64,000 bases of DNA from Parietaria judaica (GCA_954871525.1 OX940864.1:21446001-21510000); one strand, 5' to 3'. Shown: positions 10,692-22,960, numbered from the stretch's first letter. Translations and numbers: made by a program. Notes: a model not told the origin generated them from the sequence alone.

Positions 10692-13285
10692 ATGGCGAAT
10701 TCACAATCCGAGCTCAGCCATTCTGGTACATCACTCTCCTTCTCATCTTCTCTCTGTTCTTGTCTGCTTGATTCATCAAATCCATAGCTATGACCTCAGA
10801 TTCGGTAATCTGATCACGGAATCTTTCTCTCCCTCACTGAATTTTCTCGTCGCACTTCCAAGAGCTTTTTCATTTCACAGAAATTTCGAAATCTCAATGA
10901 TCCGAAGTGTTGAATGTTGATGATCAACTATGAAGGAATCTCAGGGAATCAAGTTCACCGATGCAAATTTTTTTCAGAAATGAAGAAGCGATCGTGATTC
11001 TTCTTCTTCTTCTTCTTCTTCTTCTTCTTCTTCTTCTTCTTCTTCTTCTCCGAACAGGCATCGCAGGTGTTTGTATGATGAGCAAGGCGTGGAGAGAAGA
11101 GCAACATCCGTCTTTCATCAACTTCGTCTCCACCTTCCTCGCCGCGAACTCGTTCCGTCTCAATTTCGTCGCCATCGCCCCGGTAATTAAGTTCAAACTC
11201 CTCCGCAAGCTCGCTCGCTCGCCTGATCCTCACGGAGCTCTGAGTTTCTGCGCGATTCTGCAGGATCTGATCTTCAATTGCGGCGGACTTTCCGTGGCCT
11301 TCATGTTCGTGACGAATTGGGACTCCGGCAACGTGTCTCCGGTCTTCGCGAGGTTACTGCATAGGCTTAGGCTGGTGTTGATGATTACTGTGAGTTGATG
11401 TTTGTGTATCTCTTTATGCAGAATCAAGAAATTGAAGACACAATTTGCGCATGTATACATTGTCATTGCCCTGAGGAACATGGAGGAACACCAATCATTT
11501 GCTCGTTCTTACTTCAAGTAAGAGCAACTAACTAGTTCATTGTCGATAGCTCTGAGTTCTGACTGATTGAATGTGTGAAGATTATGTTAAATACGTGTAA
11601 AACAATGTATATGTGTGAAGATTCTGAGTTTGGATAATATTTACGGAGCAAACGGAATGAATAAGACACCTTCCTTCCGCTATAAATATTCTTGAATCAT
11701 TTTGTGTATTGTTCGGTTAGGTAAGGGTTGGCTCTGAGTTTGTCGGGTTCTTAGCAGAATAAAGTTTTGGACGCCCTTGACGAAACTATATATTTATTTA
11801 GTAATAAATATGATCAAGACCATTCATGTTTGGGATCTTTGAAGCCTTTTAATAGTTTTTGAGGGCGACTCTGTGTCGGATCTTCGAAGCCTTTTAAATC
11901 TCATTCGCTATCGTAATTTTCGAGATGAGATGATCTCAGGAGTTAGGGACCAAAATAATTTCATGCTACCTTTTACAACTCTAACCTCCATTGGTTAATT
12001 TGGTAATTGTAGAAAAGTAGAACACAAAATCAAGGGAAAATGTTAAATATATGTATATATATTGCAGATACGAGATGGAGCTTGGAAAGCCAACATTTGT
12101 ACCAGTTCGGGACATAGAGATGGGATTTGAGAAGATTGTAAAGATTGCTCACTCTCTCGGAGGTATGTCTTTGTTTTTTTTTTGGGTTCATTCTCATGAG
12201 TTTATTCAGAGTTCAGACATCGTTTTTCTACGATTTGCAGTATGTAAACGACAAGACGCCACAACAAAACTGAAGTCCGAGGTTAGCTTGTGTTGCTTTT
12301 AATCTGCAATCTTACCTAGAGTCAATGACCGGGTACCCGGCTTTTTGGCCTTTTTTTTTAGTCCGAACCTTATTATTTGGGCATTCCTACACCGGGCTGA
12401 GATAAACCCGAAACCAGGACCATTAACTTTAAAATAATTAATCAGGGGTGAACACCGGTTTTTTACACCGTTTATCAAAACTGTTATAAAAAAAAAAAAA
12501 AAAAATTGATACAAATCAAAATTAAAACATGCCCTAAACTTAAAATTTTAGATGGAATTAGAATAAATAAAACTCCAAACTCTAAAGTCGAATATATTAA
12601 TTTAAAATAAATAAATTATACTAAAACCGCTCTCGATTCCAAGTTTTTCTTTTAAAAAAAAAAAGGCCCGGATCAAAACGGGGGTTCGGGACTAAGTTTT
12701 TTCATTGTTCATTCATTATATTTCATTTTCTGTTTTTATGAAGAGAAAACAAGCAGTGCAAAGCGTGGAAGTGTTCCTGAAAGTGGCTACATCAATTCCT
12801 GGCATTGACAGTCATGATGCAAACTCGGTAACTGCTTCGCTCTTGCCATTATTTTTGTTGGAAATTTCTTTGAATTATTTACAGTTATTATATATGTAAT
12901 TATGCCTAAGCTTGCAGATTTTTTTAACTTTTTTGGATTTGGCTAGTTTTGCATTAAAAAAAAAAAAAGTTGCATTTACAGAACTAAGAGTCTAAGACCA
13001 ACCCATGTAATTTTTTATTCTAATACAGAATTTGGAGAATCGTTTTCACATTTGCCGCTAGGAAATCATATATATAGCATAAGGGGGCATAATTGACATC
13101 TTTATGACATATCTGATTGACTCTTGTTCTCACAGCTTAATCAAGCTATCGGCTCGATTGAAGCGATTAACAAAGCATCGACGGAGTACATTCTCGAAAC
13201 GACGGATCTGTCGGCCGAGAAAGCCGAGTTGATTTTCAGGTTCTTCCGTGATCCAAAATATTACCTTAGCTCGAAGATCAATTGA
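10692..13285 (+). CDS. PTD: PARTING DANCERS homologue, ERCC1-like meiotic crossover protein (237 aa)
   Basis: Eight exons: 10692-10725, 11058-11182, 11264-11352, 11422-11517, 12068-12162, 12241-12281, 12744-12827 and 13136-13285 (714 nt). The protein has the plant PTD block [20 protein letters not shown], then an ERCC1-type central domain ([58 protein letters not shown]). The C-terminal tandem helix-hairpin-helix domain has [19 protein letters not shown] and [15 protein letters not shown]. In Arabidopsis PTD partners the XPF-like SHOC1 in the class I (interfering) crossover pathway and is nuclear and meiotic. ERCC1-like subunits lack nuclease residues, and none are seen here. Start and first intron are less certain: two acceptors 9 bp apart (exon at 11058 or 11067) both keep frame. 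Its 3' end converges on AK-HSDH. Confidence 0.88.
10998..11049 (+). repeat. (TTC)n microsatellite serving as polypyrimidine tract of PTD intron 1
   Basis: About 17 TTC units end eight bases upstream of the AG at 11056-11057, the predicted 3' splice site of PTD exon 2. On the plus strand it is pure pyrimidine, so it doubles as the splicing polypyrimidine tract. An alternative reading keeps it as a poly-Leu coding run in frame with exon 2, which I consider unlikely. Confidence 0.8.
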
Positions 13286-13656
13286 TGAGAGGAACTGTTG
13301 ATCAATCTCTGAACATCACTAAAGAATTTAATGTAAAGGCTTCATTGGTTGTTTATCTATGTTCTTCTGTGGTATTACCGCGGTTTCTACAAGGTAAGGA
13401 AACGAAAGTGTAAATGAAGTTTTATCGGGGTATTGCCGTTACGATGCATGTGCAAAATCTCTTTTATTTTTCGAGAAATTTCGAAACATCACATTTTCTA
13501 GAGATACCTAAAACTGTATGCGATCACAAAACTTCAAGCACGTGTTTAACTTAGCCGTTAGAGTCGAAACAATCCCGCCTCAGAAAAACAATACTAAGTC
13601 TTACCATAAACTCGAAATGTTAGGGTAATATAGTACCAGCTACCCTAGAATGAGTT
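13286..13656. other. convergent 3' intergenic spacer
   Basis: A 371-bp spacer between the stop codons of PTD (+) and AK-HSDH (-). It must hold both 3' UTRs and polyadenylation signals; no other feature is visible. Confidence 0.5.
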
Positions 13657-16600
13657 CTATGACGGGGCACCGAGATATGAGGCTAGCCTCAGAATGTCAC
13701 TGAAGACTCCGCCTGCTGTCACTTCCGCCCCGGCACCAGGCCCGCGGACTATGAGAGGCTGCTTTTGGTACCTTGTCGTCGTGAAAGCGATAATGTTATC
13801 TGAACCGGAGAGTTGGGCGAAAGGATGGTCTTTCTTGTACCTTCGCAGCTTCACTTCCCCTTTCTGGTTAACCACGTCCACCACTCCGACATATCTCAAT
13901 ACCTTCACAAGCAAGCAAAGTTTACATAAGCCGATAGGGGTAAGAATATAGCATTCAGATCTTATGAAAGAGATACTCACGTCTCCTTCATCCTCGGCAA
14001 TCTGTCTTTTGTTCGCCAAGTCGTTATCGAAATCGGGCAGCTTTTGCATGAATTCCTCGGAAGAAGCACAAGCCTGCGATAAGTAATTATTTGCAATCTC
14101 TATCAATATAGATGATGAAACTTGGTAGACAAGAAATCTCGCGTGATTGGCGAAACCGGATCTTACTTGTAAGGGCTCGGGTACGAGGCTTTCAACAGGG
14201 ATATCCGAGAGTTCGAGCTTCATACCCGATTCTCTAGCCAGAATTATGACCTGCAATAACATATTTACTTTAGAAGCATTTTCAAGAAGCATACAAGTGA
14301 TAATTGAGTTGAATTTCAGAACAAATCGAGTAGATTGTACCTGTTATTCCATTAAGATCAAAATAGTCTTAAAGACTTAGTTATGTAGAAGGATTTTAGA
14401 GAGAGAATTGGCTTTGCCCTAAAATTGGAAATCAATTTGGTTCTCTTTTCTGTTAATTACATATTGTATTTTCTTACGACCCAAAATCCGGTCTCATAAT
14501 CGGGGCCGTTGATTTCATTTCTAAGCCTCACTTCTAACAAGCCTAGTCCGTCCACAGCAGTATCCTACGGAGAGACAAAGCTATCTAAATTTTACCATAA
14601 TATTTTGGCTTCGGTTGTCATGATTAACCACCCCTTAAATAGAAAAAGCACTACAACCTAATTGGCCCAGCCTAAACATTAAAATTATATAGGCTGAAGG
14701 ACCCATTAGGTAGTTAAAAAATAGCACGACGTAATTAATTAACCTAATAAGCAGAATTAAACTATGAATAATTTAATAAATGTGACATTTCTCGAAATAT
14801 CAGTTTGGTTTTTTACTATACCTTCCTACAAACATCGGTTCCAGACAGGTCGTCTCTTGGATCCGGCTCGGTGTAACCTGCTGCCTTTGCTTCAGCCACC
14901 ACATCACTAAAAGTACGGCCACTTATGAAGTTGTTGAAGATGTAGCTTAGGGTTCCACTGCACAAACAAGGCAAGGTTATGTCAAACGGGACATTAAGGG
15001 TCAATTTTGAAACATCGGCGACTCGCTTCAGACGGACCTGAAGATGCCTTCAATACGCAATATTTTGTCTCCGGTCTCAAGAAGACCTCGCAGTGTACTA
15101 ATGATTGGGAGACCAGCTCCGACTGTGGCTTCGTAGAAGTAATGTGTATACGATTGCCGTTGAAGGGCTCTCAACTTCAGATACTAAACAAAAAGAAAAC
15201 ATTGCGACAGAGTGAGTTCTAGACTTATGCAACGATAGATTATGATCAGTATACTGTCACGAGCCCATAACCGGTGAAACCCCTATTTCCTTAAAGTGCC
15301 TACCTTAAACTTTAGAGAGAAACTACACTAATTTACGATTAATTGCTCTCTTAAATAGACAAAACATTACAAGCTAACGGGAATCTTGAACAAGGTTTTC
15401 CAGAGAGGCAGAGACCCAAAAACATACTTAAAATAACAAGACATAATCCTATAAAATCACTATAAATAATTGGGTTAATAAACGAAATGCCCATTTTGTG
15501 TCAAACATTTTTCAGAACTACCTATTGTGTGTATTTTTTACACTCACAATGGGTAGTTTTTAAAAAGGTTTGTCGTACTATTTTAATAAATAATAATCAA
15601 ATACTTACATAAAAATTTTCAGAATTAAACTATGACTAAACTAATGGAACAGACGCAATCCGTATTACAACACTATTTGACGGAAAACATTGGCACCTGA
15701 TCAAGTGGTCCTGAATTTGCTTTTTTGTTTTGAGTGACGACGTGAATTCCTTTTCGCAACCATTCATGGTAATAGCCAGCAATAACAGAGTCAGCCGTGC
15801 AGTCTACGAAAACCGTGTTTGGAATAAAATGGTTTCCTTGAACATGTTGGACAAATTTCTCCATGTCAGCAACTTCTCCTTCTTGCTTCTGAATTTCTCG
15901 CCATCTAGACAAGTCAAGGACCCTGAAAAACAAGACAACATAAAAGTTTAAAACCCCAAGTGTTGCCGAGAGCTAGTGATAAGTCAATTATTCAAATAAT
16001 TTCACAAAATATGAATGAAATCCCTTTAAAATTACCCGTCACTCAAAAGCATTGTATTTGTCCCAGTTATTCCCATAACACGCAAATCTATATTAATTCT
16101 TCCTTTAGTGTCGCTGCCTGTAAAGAAAATAAATATAGCATTACACGTTAAGAACAGACTGCTCCTTCATGTGTCTATAAACATGTACTACTGTTCATGC
16201 TATAAAGCGGTTTTCAGCCAAAATTAGCGCATAACCTACTAGCTAAATAGCAAAGCCGAGTCGCTGAATAAAACGAAAGGAGAAAACAGACAAAGCAAGT
16301 ATAAAGAAAGCACCTGATCCCTTAATTGATCAAGTAATGTGCCACCAATCAGTCCAGGTCCAATAATTCCCATAGCGATGGTCGTTTTTGAATGATAGAA
16401 TCTAGCATGGACAGCTCGTAGAGCCCTGATACAATCTGCTCGCTTTAGTACCACGGTGATATTATACTCGGAACAACCTTGAGCTATGGCACGGATATTG
16501 ATATTCGCCTGCAAGTGAAAATGAAAAAAAGAGAGTAAGAAAAACAATTAAATTTCCATTCAGCCACAATTAGATCATGCAATCGCTCTACAAAGCAATA

Positions 16601-19600
16601 AACTATCATTTTCAAACTGAAAAATAATTAAGACTTATTTTCTACGTTAATTATACATAAGTATGGAGTCCCTAACCTTTGCAAGTGCATTGAAAAGAGT
16701 AGCACTAACTCCAGGAGTACTTGCCATCTTCTGGCCAACAGCCGCCAAAATGCTACAATTTGGAATGATTGCAACCTGAGGATTGAGCGTGAAAACGTCA
16801 AATGAGGAACGTGTGACGAACAATAAAATGCACAAAAACAAGAATTCTCCAAACAAAGGTTCAACCAAAATTCAGTCGCTCTTTTGCTTGAGGGCGGCCA
16901 AATTTTCTTACTTGGGTTTTGATTGTTTTCATAAACCAAAATACCCAATTATAGTTCGATCGTGACAAGATGTCAAGACTATAAACGGAAAACAAACTTA
17001 ATCAGGAAATAACTTAACAATAACAATAATTAAAAGACCTAATTTAAATAGCCTAATCCTAGGTATTGGCTAGCTCCTCCTTGGGCCATTTCTGGCCCAT
17101 GCCTGTGGTGAGAGTTACGGATCCGCTTTTTGTTAGTCTTACCACAATACGGATCCGTAACATTACTCCTCCCCTCATTTAAATTACGAGTAAGCCCAAG
17201 ATAACGAGTGGTCTAGTCTGAGTTTCTTTATTAAAAAGTATATTTGGGCTCTATCATCAACTAACCACCATTGAGCAATTTCCACGAAGTCCCTCCAACC
17301 GTGCAATTACAAAGTTATAAAAAGACATCAATTTCCACGGATATTTTACATCAATGGATACCTTTCAAAGTTCAAACTACTACTTATTTCAACTATCAAG
17401 CATGTGCATGACTGAAAGATAAAAGATTGTTCAGTCATACTCAATACGCAAGCTACAAAACACATGCGAGGCTAAAATTAATTCATGATGACAAAAACTT
17501 ATAAACCTGATTTCATAAAACATAATATTCAAAGAAAACTTAAACACCTGAGAGAGACGCCCAGCATCCAAAGCTTGACGAAATCTAGATTGCAAGGCCT
17601 CAGCAACGGCTTTTACTTCCTCCTCGGGCACAGCAAAGCATATGGAATGCTCACTACTCGCCTACAGAGTTAACTCTTTGTAAGAACTTCACCTGTTACT
17701 GTTGTTTTACGAGTTTTCTAAATAGTATTAATCAATAACTGAAATTACTTTATATCATGATATACAAGAGGATCATATGTAATTAGCTATAGTTACAATA
17801 ACTAGTTACATAACATATACTTTTTATTTACAAAATACTCCCAAACTTTCTATATTTCTAATGTAATTACAATTTCAAAGTGCCATAAACTGAATTTGAG
17901 ATCAGACACCTGAGATATCATGATGACATTGGCTCCCACATCCTTTACAGCAGCAAATATAGCATTAGCTGTACCAGGAATACCAGCCATACCAGTTCTG
18001 TGGAAAACGATATGTGTAAAAAGGTCATGAATACCCCTATAAAGACAAGATGTGTTTCATCCATGATAAATGCAGAAGGCTATATGCATATACAAGGGAA
18101 AACTTGTCAAAGGAATGCAACGTTATAAAGAAGGTTATTTATATATACAAAAGTATGGTTTGGTTATATAACTATAAAAAGGTTATACTCACCCCTCCAC
18201 ATTTACAAGGGCCAACTTGTCAATTGTTGCGAACCCTTTGACATAAGACTCCAACTTCTGACCATCATCTTCGATATCAGCAGCAGATTGACGGCAAATC
18301 TTTGTTCCCGGTGCAGAGAGGTTGAATATATTCCTTATTATTATTGGAATGTCATATTTCATCACCGGAATTATGGTGCGTGGATGCAAAACATTAGCCC
18401 CAAAATACGACTACACAAAAATACAATAAGACGGTATCAACTACATGAAAAACGAAGAAAAAAAAAACGATGATTCGTTAAAGTTACCATTTCCCAGGCT
18501 TCTTGATACGATAACTTATTCAGAATCACTGCTTCACTAACTGCATATGAAATGTGAATTTGATTAATTTTAGACATTACATTAAGACACTATTACCGCT
18601 ATTCTATTATTTGGAAAACCATATTATATATAACATATATTATAGTAACAAAACCCTTTCTGGGGTCTGCACTGTATACACCATCAACATCTGTCCAAAT
18701 TGTAACTTGCCGGGCTTTGAAAAGCGCCCCCATGATAGCTGCTGAGAAATCACTCCCATCTCTCTTCAGTGTGGTTGGAATATTTTGAGGTGTGCTAGCA
18801 ATGAAACCAGTAGCTATGATTGTATTTGATCCATTTCTGGAATACCATTGCTCAAGGCGTTGTTCGGATTCCTCGTAATCAGGATCCACTTGGTTAGAAC
18901 TAGTCGGGTTGACAATAAGGACTTCCCTTGTGTCCATCCACTTGCAATCTACCCCGGCCTGCAGGAAGTATATAGAAATATATATGATCAGATTCACCTG
19001 CTCAACAATCGTGGGTTACTGATAAGAGTTATTGCGTAAATTTGACAATCCAAACTCTCTTAAAAAGTAAATGTTTCTTGTGTTAATCAAATAGATCGCT
19101 TAACCACTGTCTGTTTGCTGCAAATGAAATGACGGAATGTGCCGTGAGAAATCCTACAAGCAATGCAGGAAGCAGACCATAATTTAAGTGTTTAATTTAT
19201 GGCGATAGTAACCAAAAAACCTTTCTGATAGCATGTGACAACATCTGAGCAGACCATAGTTCTCCATGCCCGACAACAAAATCAGTGAATGATTCGGTCG
19301 CATGACCCGCTGCAAGAACAAGCGTGTTAGCCAATTGGACTAATGATCAAATCAAGATCACAAAGAGATACAGATTGGTCCAATACCAATATATATTGCT
19401 CGAAGCATCGCCTTGAGATTATTGATGTCGTGAAGCAACCGCGAAAGGAAGCTACTGAGCTCATCCCCATCGAGGAGATCGTGCGCCGTCGCTTTATGCT
19501 TTTCCAGAACAGCGTCCAAAGCCGACAAGTACGACTCGTCCCGCGATTGAGCTCGGTTGATGAGGTCATACATCATGTCAGTCACCTTCGACATCGCAGA

Positions 19601-20248
19601 GACAACCACCAACTTCCTCTCCGAATCATCGCTCAGAATTATATTCGCGACGTTCTGAATTCTATCGGAGGTTCCGACACAAGTGCCACCGAACTTATGG
19701 ATCGACCAACTGTCGCCTTTCGGAAGCGTAGCACTTTCCGGGGTCAAGTCCACCAGAGTATCTACACAACAAACGAAGGAAAGTTAAATTGTGAAGTCAG
19801 AAACAAACTCACGAACTAATCATCTCAATGAGAAGCCTGAACACAGAGCAGAGCAAGAACCTGTCGCCGAGGCTGAGATTCTGGTTCTCAACACCTCCAT
19901 TTTTCCCAATCGAGGGACGAAGCTCAAGCTGCAACACAAAAATCAAATCAAATTCTGAAAACGCCTCTGACAATACACGCATTTCCGATACATGACAATG
20001 AAGACGAAGCTCAAATCGCAAACAGCTCGAAACTCTGAGCAAGTAGAGGCCAGCAAAAGCAATCGCAGAAATGCATGAGAATCGACGAAACACAAGAATG
20101 GAGGCTGAGAGACGGACCTCGGAGAAGATAGAGGAAGCGAGTGACATTGAGACGCGGAGATCTTCTTGCTCTAGGCTTTGGGGAAGCGCTTCCCCGGAGA
20201 AAGGAGCCGGCGAGGGTTCGAGGTCGCCGATGAGAGCGACGACGCCAT
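13657..20248 (-). pseudogene. AK-HSDH: bifunctional aspartokinase / homoserine dehydrogenase gene (18 exons), broken by one stop and one frameshift
   Basis: Exons: 20248-20118, 19928-19861, 19761-19387, 19309-19221, 18958-18655, 18540-18488, 18410-18193, 17997-17910, 17661-17548, 16775-16677, 16508-16314, 16117-16036, 15922-15697, 15183-15038, 14957-14822, 14250-14167, 14073-13981, 13902-13657; about 915 codons. The plastid enzyme makes aspartyl phosphate and homoserine for Thr/Met/Ile. Seen: kinase KFGGT (about 89-93), DGSDFSAA, TDVDGVYSADPR; ACT domains (VNVEGTGMAGIPGTA); dehydrogenase GIIGPGLIGG (about 560) and DDLSGTDV. Defects: TAG at 20173-20171 (codon 26, transit peptide), and exon 12 one base short (82 nt, 83 needed), giving a stop at 16090-16088. 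The conserved TPNKK motif reads TQNKK. All splice sites are intact, so this is a recent pseudogene or holds sequence errors. Confidence 0.9.
15481..15577. repeat. small foldback (MITE-like) in AK-HSDH intron 13
   Basis: Imperfect inverted arms (about 15481-15533 and 15543-15577) flank a short centre. The outer sequence gaaatgcccattttgtgtca is shared, with small differences and in opposite orientation, by the foldback at 60297-60403. Two copies in one window mark a dispersed family. Confidence 0.6.

Positions 20249-20249
<1 letters not shown>

Positions 20250-20283
<34 letters not shown>
20250..20283 (-). repeat. (GA)n/(CT)n microsatellite just upstream of the AK-HSDH start codon
   Basis: About 16 GA dinucleotides end one base from the predicted AUG region. 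On the gene's strand it is a CT tract in the 5' leader, a common plant core-promoter or leader feature. Confidence 0.85.
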
Positions 20284-20285
<2 letters not shown>

Positions 20286-20807
20286 TAGTGACACTTGAGC
20301 AGAAGCAAGAGGATATAAACGTGTCAGCATCGGTGTTGCGGCTTGTCCATGCGGGTGCACGGTAACGCGCGTGCACCGTAACGCTGCTCTGCTGCAGCTT
20401 TACCTACCTACCCTAACTGGAACCAGCAGTCTAGTACTAAAATGTAAATATGTGTTTTTTTAATCTTTCATAAATAAACAAATCGAAATAATATTTAGCA
20501 AAATGCCATAAATAATTAACATAATCAATCAAATTTGTTTGATTTAGAAGATATTGATGAAATAATATACTTAACAAAAGACCATAATACCACAAATTTA
20601 AATTGAATATAAGTACTAAAGCATGAGAACTTAATCATATGAGAAAGAGTTGTGTTTGGTTTTTCTTCTTTCTTATTTTTATTTTCTTCTTTTGCATTCT
20701 GTGTCTACTTTCCCGTTTTCACCCTCGTGTGTGCATATAAATATAAATAAATAAATAAATATATATACATGTACAGAGTACACAGTACTATAAAACACAA
20801 GGTTCTA

Positions 20808-21368
20808 CTTCTAAATATCGATATCGTTTCGCATTCTCCAATTTACGGATATATCGCTTGCCGGCGGGTATGCCGATGGGTAAATCCGAAGAAAAAGATA
20901 TATCGCTTGCCGAGAATATCGCATAATTTCGCGGATATATCGCATGCCGATTAAAATATCGTCGGATATTTCCGAAAATATTTTTATTATTTCAATCATA
21001 TTTATATATAGTTTCTAAATTACCAATTTAATAAATATGACACGTAGTTATAGCCTAGAAAACACTCATAAATCATAATATAACACAAACATATAACATA
21101 AAAGTCATACATCGTAACATAATATCGACATAACATAAAATAAGTTAGACATTATAATAAAGTCATAGAGTACAAACATAAATATGAAGCACGATTTTAA
21201 ATGCTGATATCGATGTCGTTTCGCACTCTCTATTATACGGATATATCGACGCTTGCCGACGGATAAATGGAAATAAATGGATATATCGATTTTCTACGAA
21301 TATCGTATCGCACTTCTCATTTTCTGGGCACGTCGTGGATCGAGGACATTTCCGGATATTTAAAACCA
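20808..21368. repeat. two diverged direct copies of a 'gatatcg...ggatatatcgcttgccg' repeat
   Basis: Copy A (about 20808-20995) and copy B (about 21195-21368) share a run of phrases in the same order: a gatatcgatatcg-like start, tttcgcatctctc, acggatatatcg, cgcttgccg, and a closing tttccggatatt. They are strongly diverged. It is probably an old dispersed repeat or degenerate satellite; no coding potential. Confidence 0.55.
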
Positions 21369-21868
21369 TGGTAAAACATATATTACGGAATATTAAATCG
21401 TCATATAAATTAAATAAATAATACTACATTTCCCCTAGACAAATTCAATGTATGTTGTTTAGTTGTAATAAGACAATCATTTATCATCAAATTCGTATCC
21501 TATACTTACCTTGTGTTTTTTTATTGTAATGAGAGCGATTGGTGATAATGATTAATGAGCATTTCCGTCCATAAACTGCCTTATACTATGTAATTTAAAG
21601 AGCTATTTACATTTGAAAAAAAAAAAAAAAAAGATCAACACCTCTAACCTTCTAATTATAAACTTTCTAATTATGTTTATATGTGACCACTCAAACTTTT
21701 AACATCAAATTTTTAACATATTTTGATTTTATTGGTCGGATAACTGATAATTTAATATGAAAAGCCAAAATTCATTTTTTTTATATTTAAATGTGCGCCT
21801 AATTCTTTTTCTTTATTTTTTTTTTTTTGCATAAAAATACTTAAATTTCTTTGGGTATGTTTTTCACA

Positions 21869-22013
21869 CTTTTTTTTTTTAATGGAGTGGCACTAACAGC
21901 CAAGTGTAAGAACAGGTGGCACTAGAACTCATTTGAGTCTCATACGAGTTGAACCTGCGACTTCTTGAATGGAGGTGTAGTGGAGTTACCACTACGTCAA
22001 GCTTGCTTGGTTG
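21869..22013 (-). mobile_element. probable tRNA-derived SINE
   Basis: On the minus strand the element begins near ccaagcaagcttgacgtag. It has an A-box-like tagtggtaac and a B-box-like aggttcaactcg about 40 bp later, and ends in a poly-A tract (the T run at 21869-21880). Spacing and order fit an RNA polymerase III internal promoter of a plant SINE. I could not identify clear target duplications. Confidence 0.5.
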
Positions 22014-22618
22014 TAAAAAATTTCTCATTTGAAATTTAAGATCTCAATATTTTTTTTATTAAACCATTAAACTGCGAATGAGATGGATAGTGAGAACGCT
22101 TGCGACGAGAAAATTTATATTAGCTGAGGTTATCTTATAAAATTTTAAAAAAAGTTACAGAAAGTTTATCGTTGTACGAGTTGAAGATTTTTTATCGTAA
22201 CCTTTAAGGTGTATTTCATATATTTCGTTGTACTCTACAAAAATTTAGAACTAAAAAGTTGTAGAATTAACTTTTAACTTCAAAATTAAAAAATGAATAA
22301 CTGATTTTTATTCAAATAAGCAAGTTATGGCCAAAATAATAATAAAACTTTTTAATATTGTACAATTAATTGAGATGATATAATACAATGCTAATTTTTT
22401 TAAAATAAATACTCGATAAATTAATAAATTTTGTGTAGCAATACTTTTGTAAGTCCCAACTACAACTAATACACTAAATTATTTCTCGAAAAAATAATAA
22501 TCTTTATAACATAATAAATTCTCTTATCTCAATAACTAATATTTATATATATAAAATTATTATATTATTTATAAATTAATTATGCTTAAACAAAATAACG
22601 TTAAATCATAGCTACTAT

Positions 22619-22933
22619 TAAACCTATAAATATAGAACAGAACCCGGATCCGGGTTCTGTTTTTCACATTTCCGGAAAAATCCGGAACCGGATTTTCTGG
22701 TTCCGGATTTTTTCCGGAAAGCAAAATCCGGTTCCGAATTATGTTCTGTTTTTTTTAATATATAAATTATAAAGTATAAACCGGTTTGATATATAAATTA
22801 TAATGTATAGGTTTTCTTTTTTCTTTTTTCTATTAAAGAAACGGATTCCGGAAAATACAGAAAATCCGGAACCGGATTTTTAAAAAAAAAATTCCGGAAA
22901 TCTGGTTTTCCGATTACTGTATTTACAGGTTTA
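22619..22933. mobile_element. hAT-type MITE (315 bp) inserted on the left border of the LTR array
   Basis: Terminal inverted repeats taaacctataaata and, at the right end, taaacctgtaaata (minus strand) match at 13 of 14 positions. The 8-bp flanks gctactat (22611-22618) and gctactgt (22934-22941) match at 7 of 8. The interior is non-coding and rich in repeated cggaaccgga-type palindromes. An 8-bp duplication with short inverted repeats is the hAT signature. The right duplication overlaps the first three bases of LTR1, so the MITE landed across the LTR border after the LTR element. Confidence 0.75.
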
Positions 22934-22960
22934 GCTACTGTTATGGGTTAATTTTGCAAA

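Larger units (their letters stand above)
20284..22610. other. AT-rich repeat-rich intergenic region
   Basis: The first few hundred bases upstream of AK-HSDH would contain its promoter. The rest holds a degenerate direct repeat (20808-21368), a probable SINE (21869-22013), and AT-rich sequence without any supported gene. Confidence 0.45.

Noticed and set aside
10961..11398. 145-codon frame with a poly-Leu run at the start of PTD
   Set aside because: The Leu run is the TTC microsatellite in intron 1, and the frame also reads through intron 2 (11183-11263). The spliced model is far better supported.
14460..14580. Extra AK-HSDH exon between exons 15 and 16
   Set aside because: Exons 15 and 16 join in phase without it, and the sequence has no match to the enzyme. 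It looks like an intronic repeat.
17050..17170. Separate mobile element in AK-HSDH intron 9 (gttacggatccg repeated in inverted form)
   Set aside because: There is a short inverted phrase but no clear borders or target duplications, so no element call is justified.
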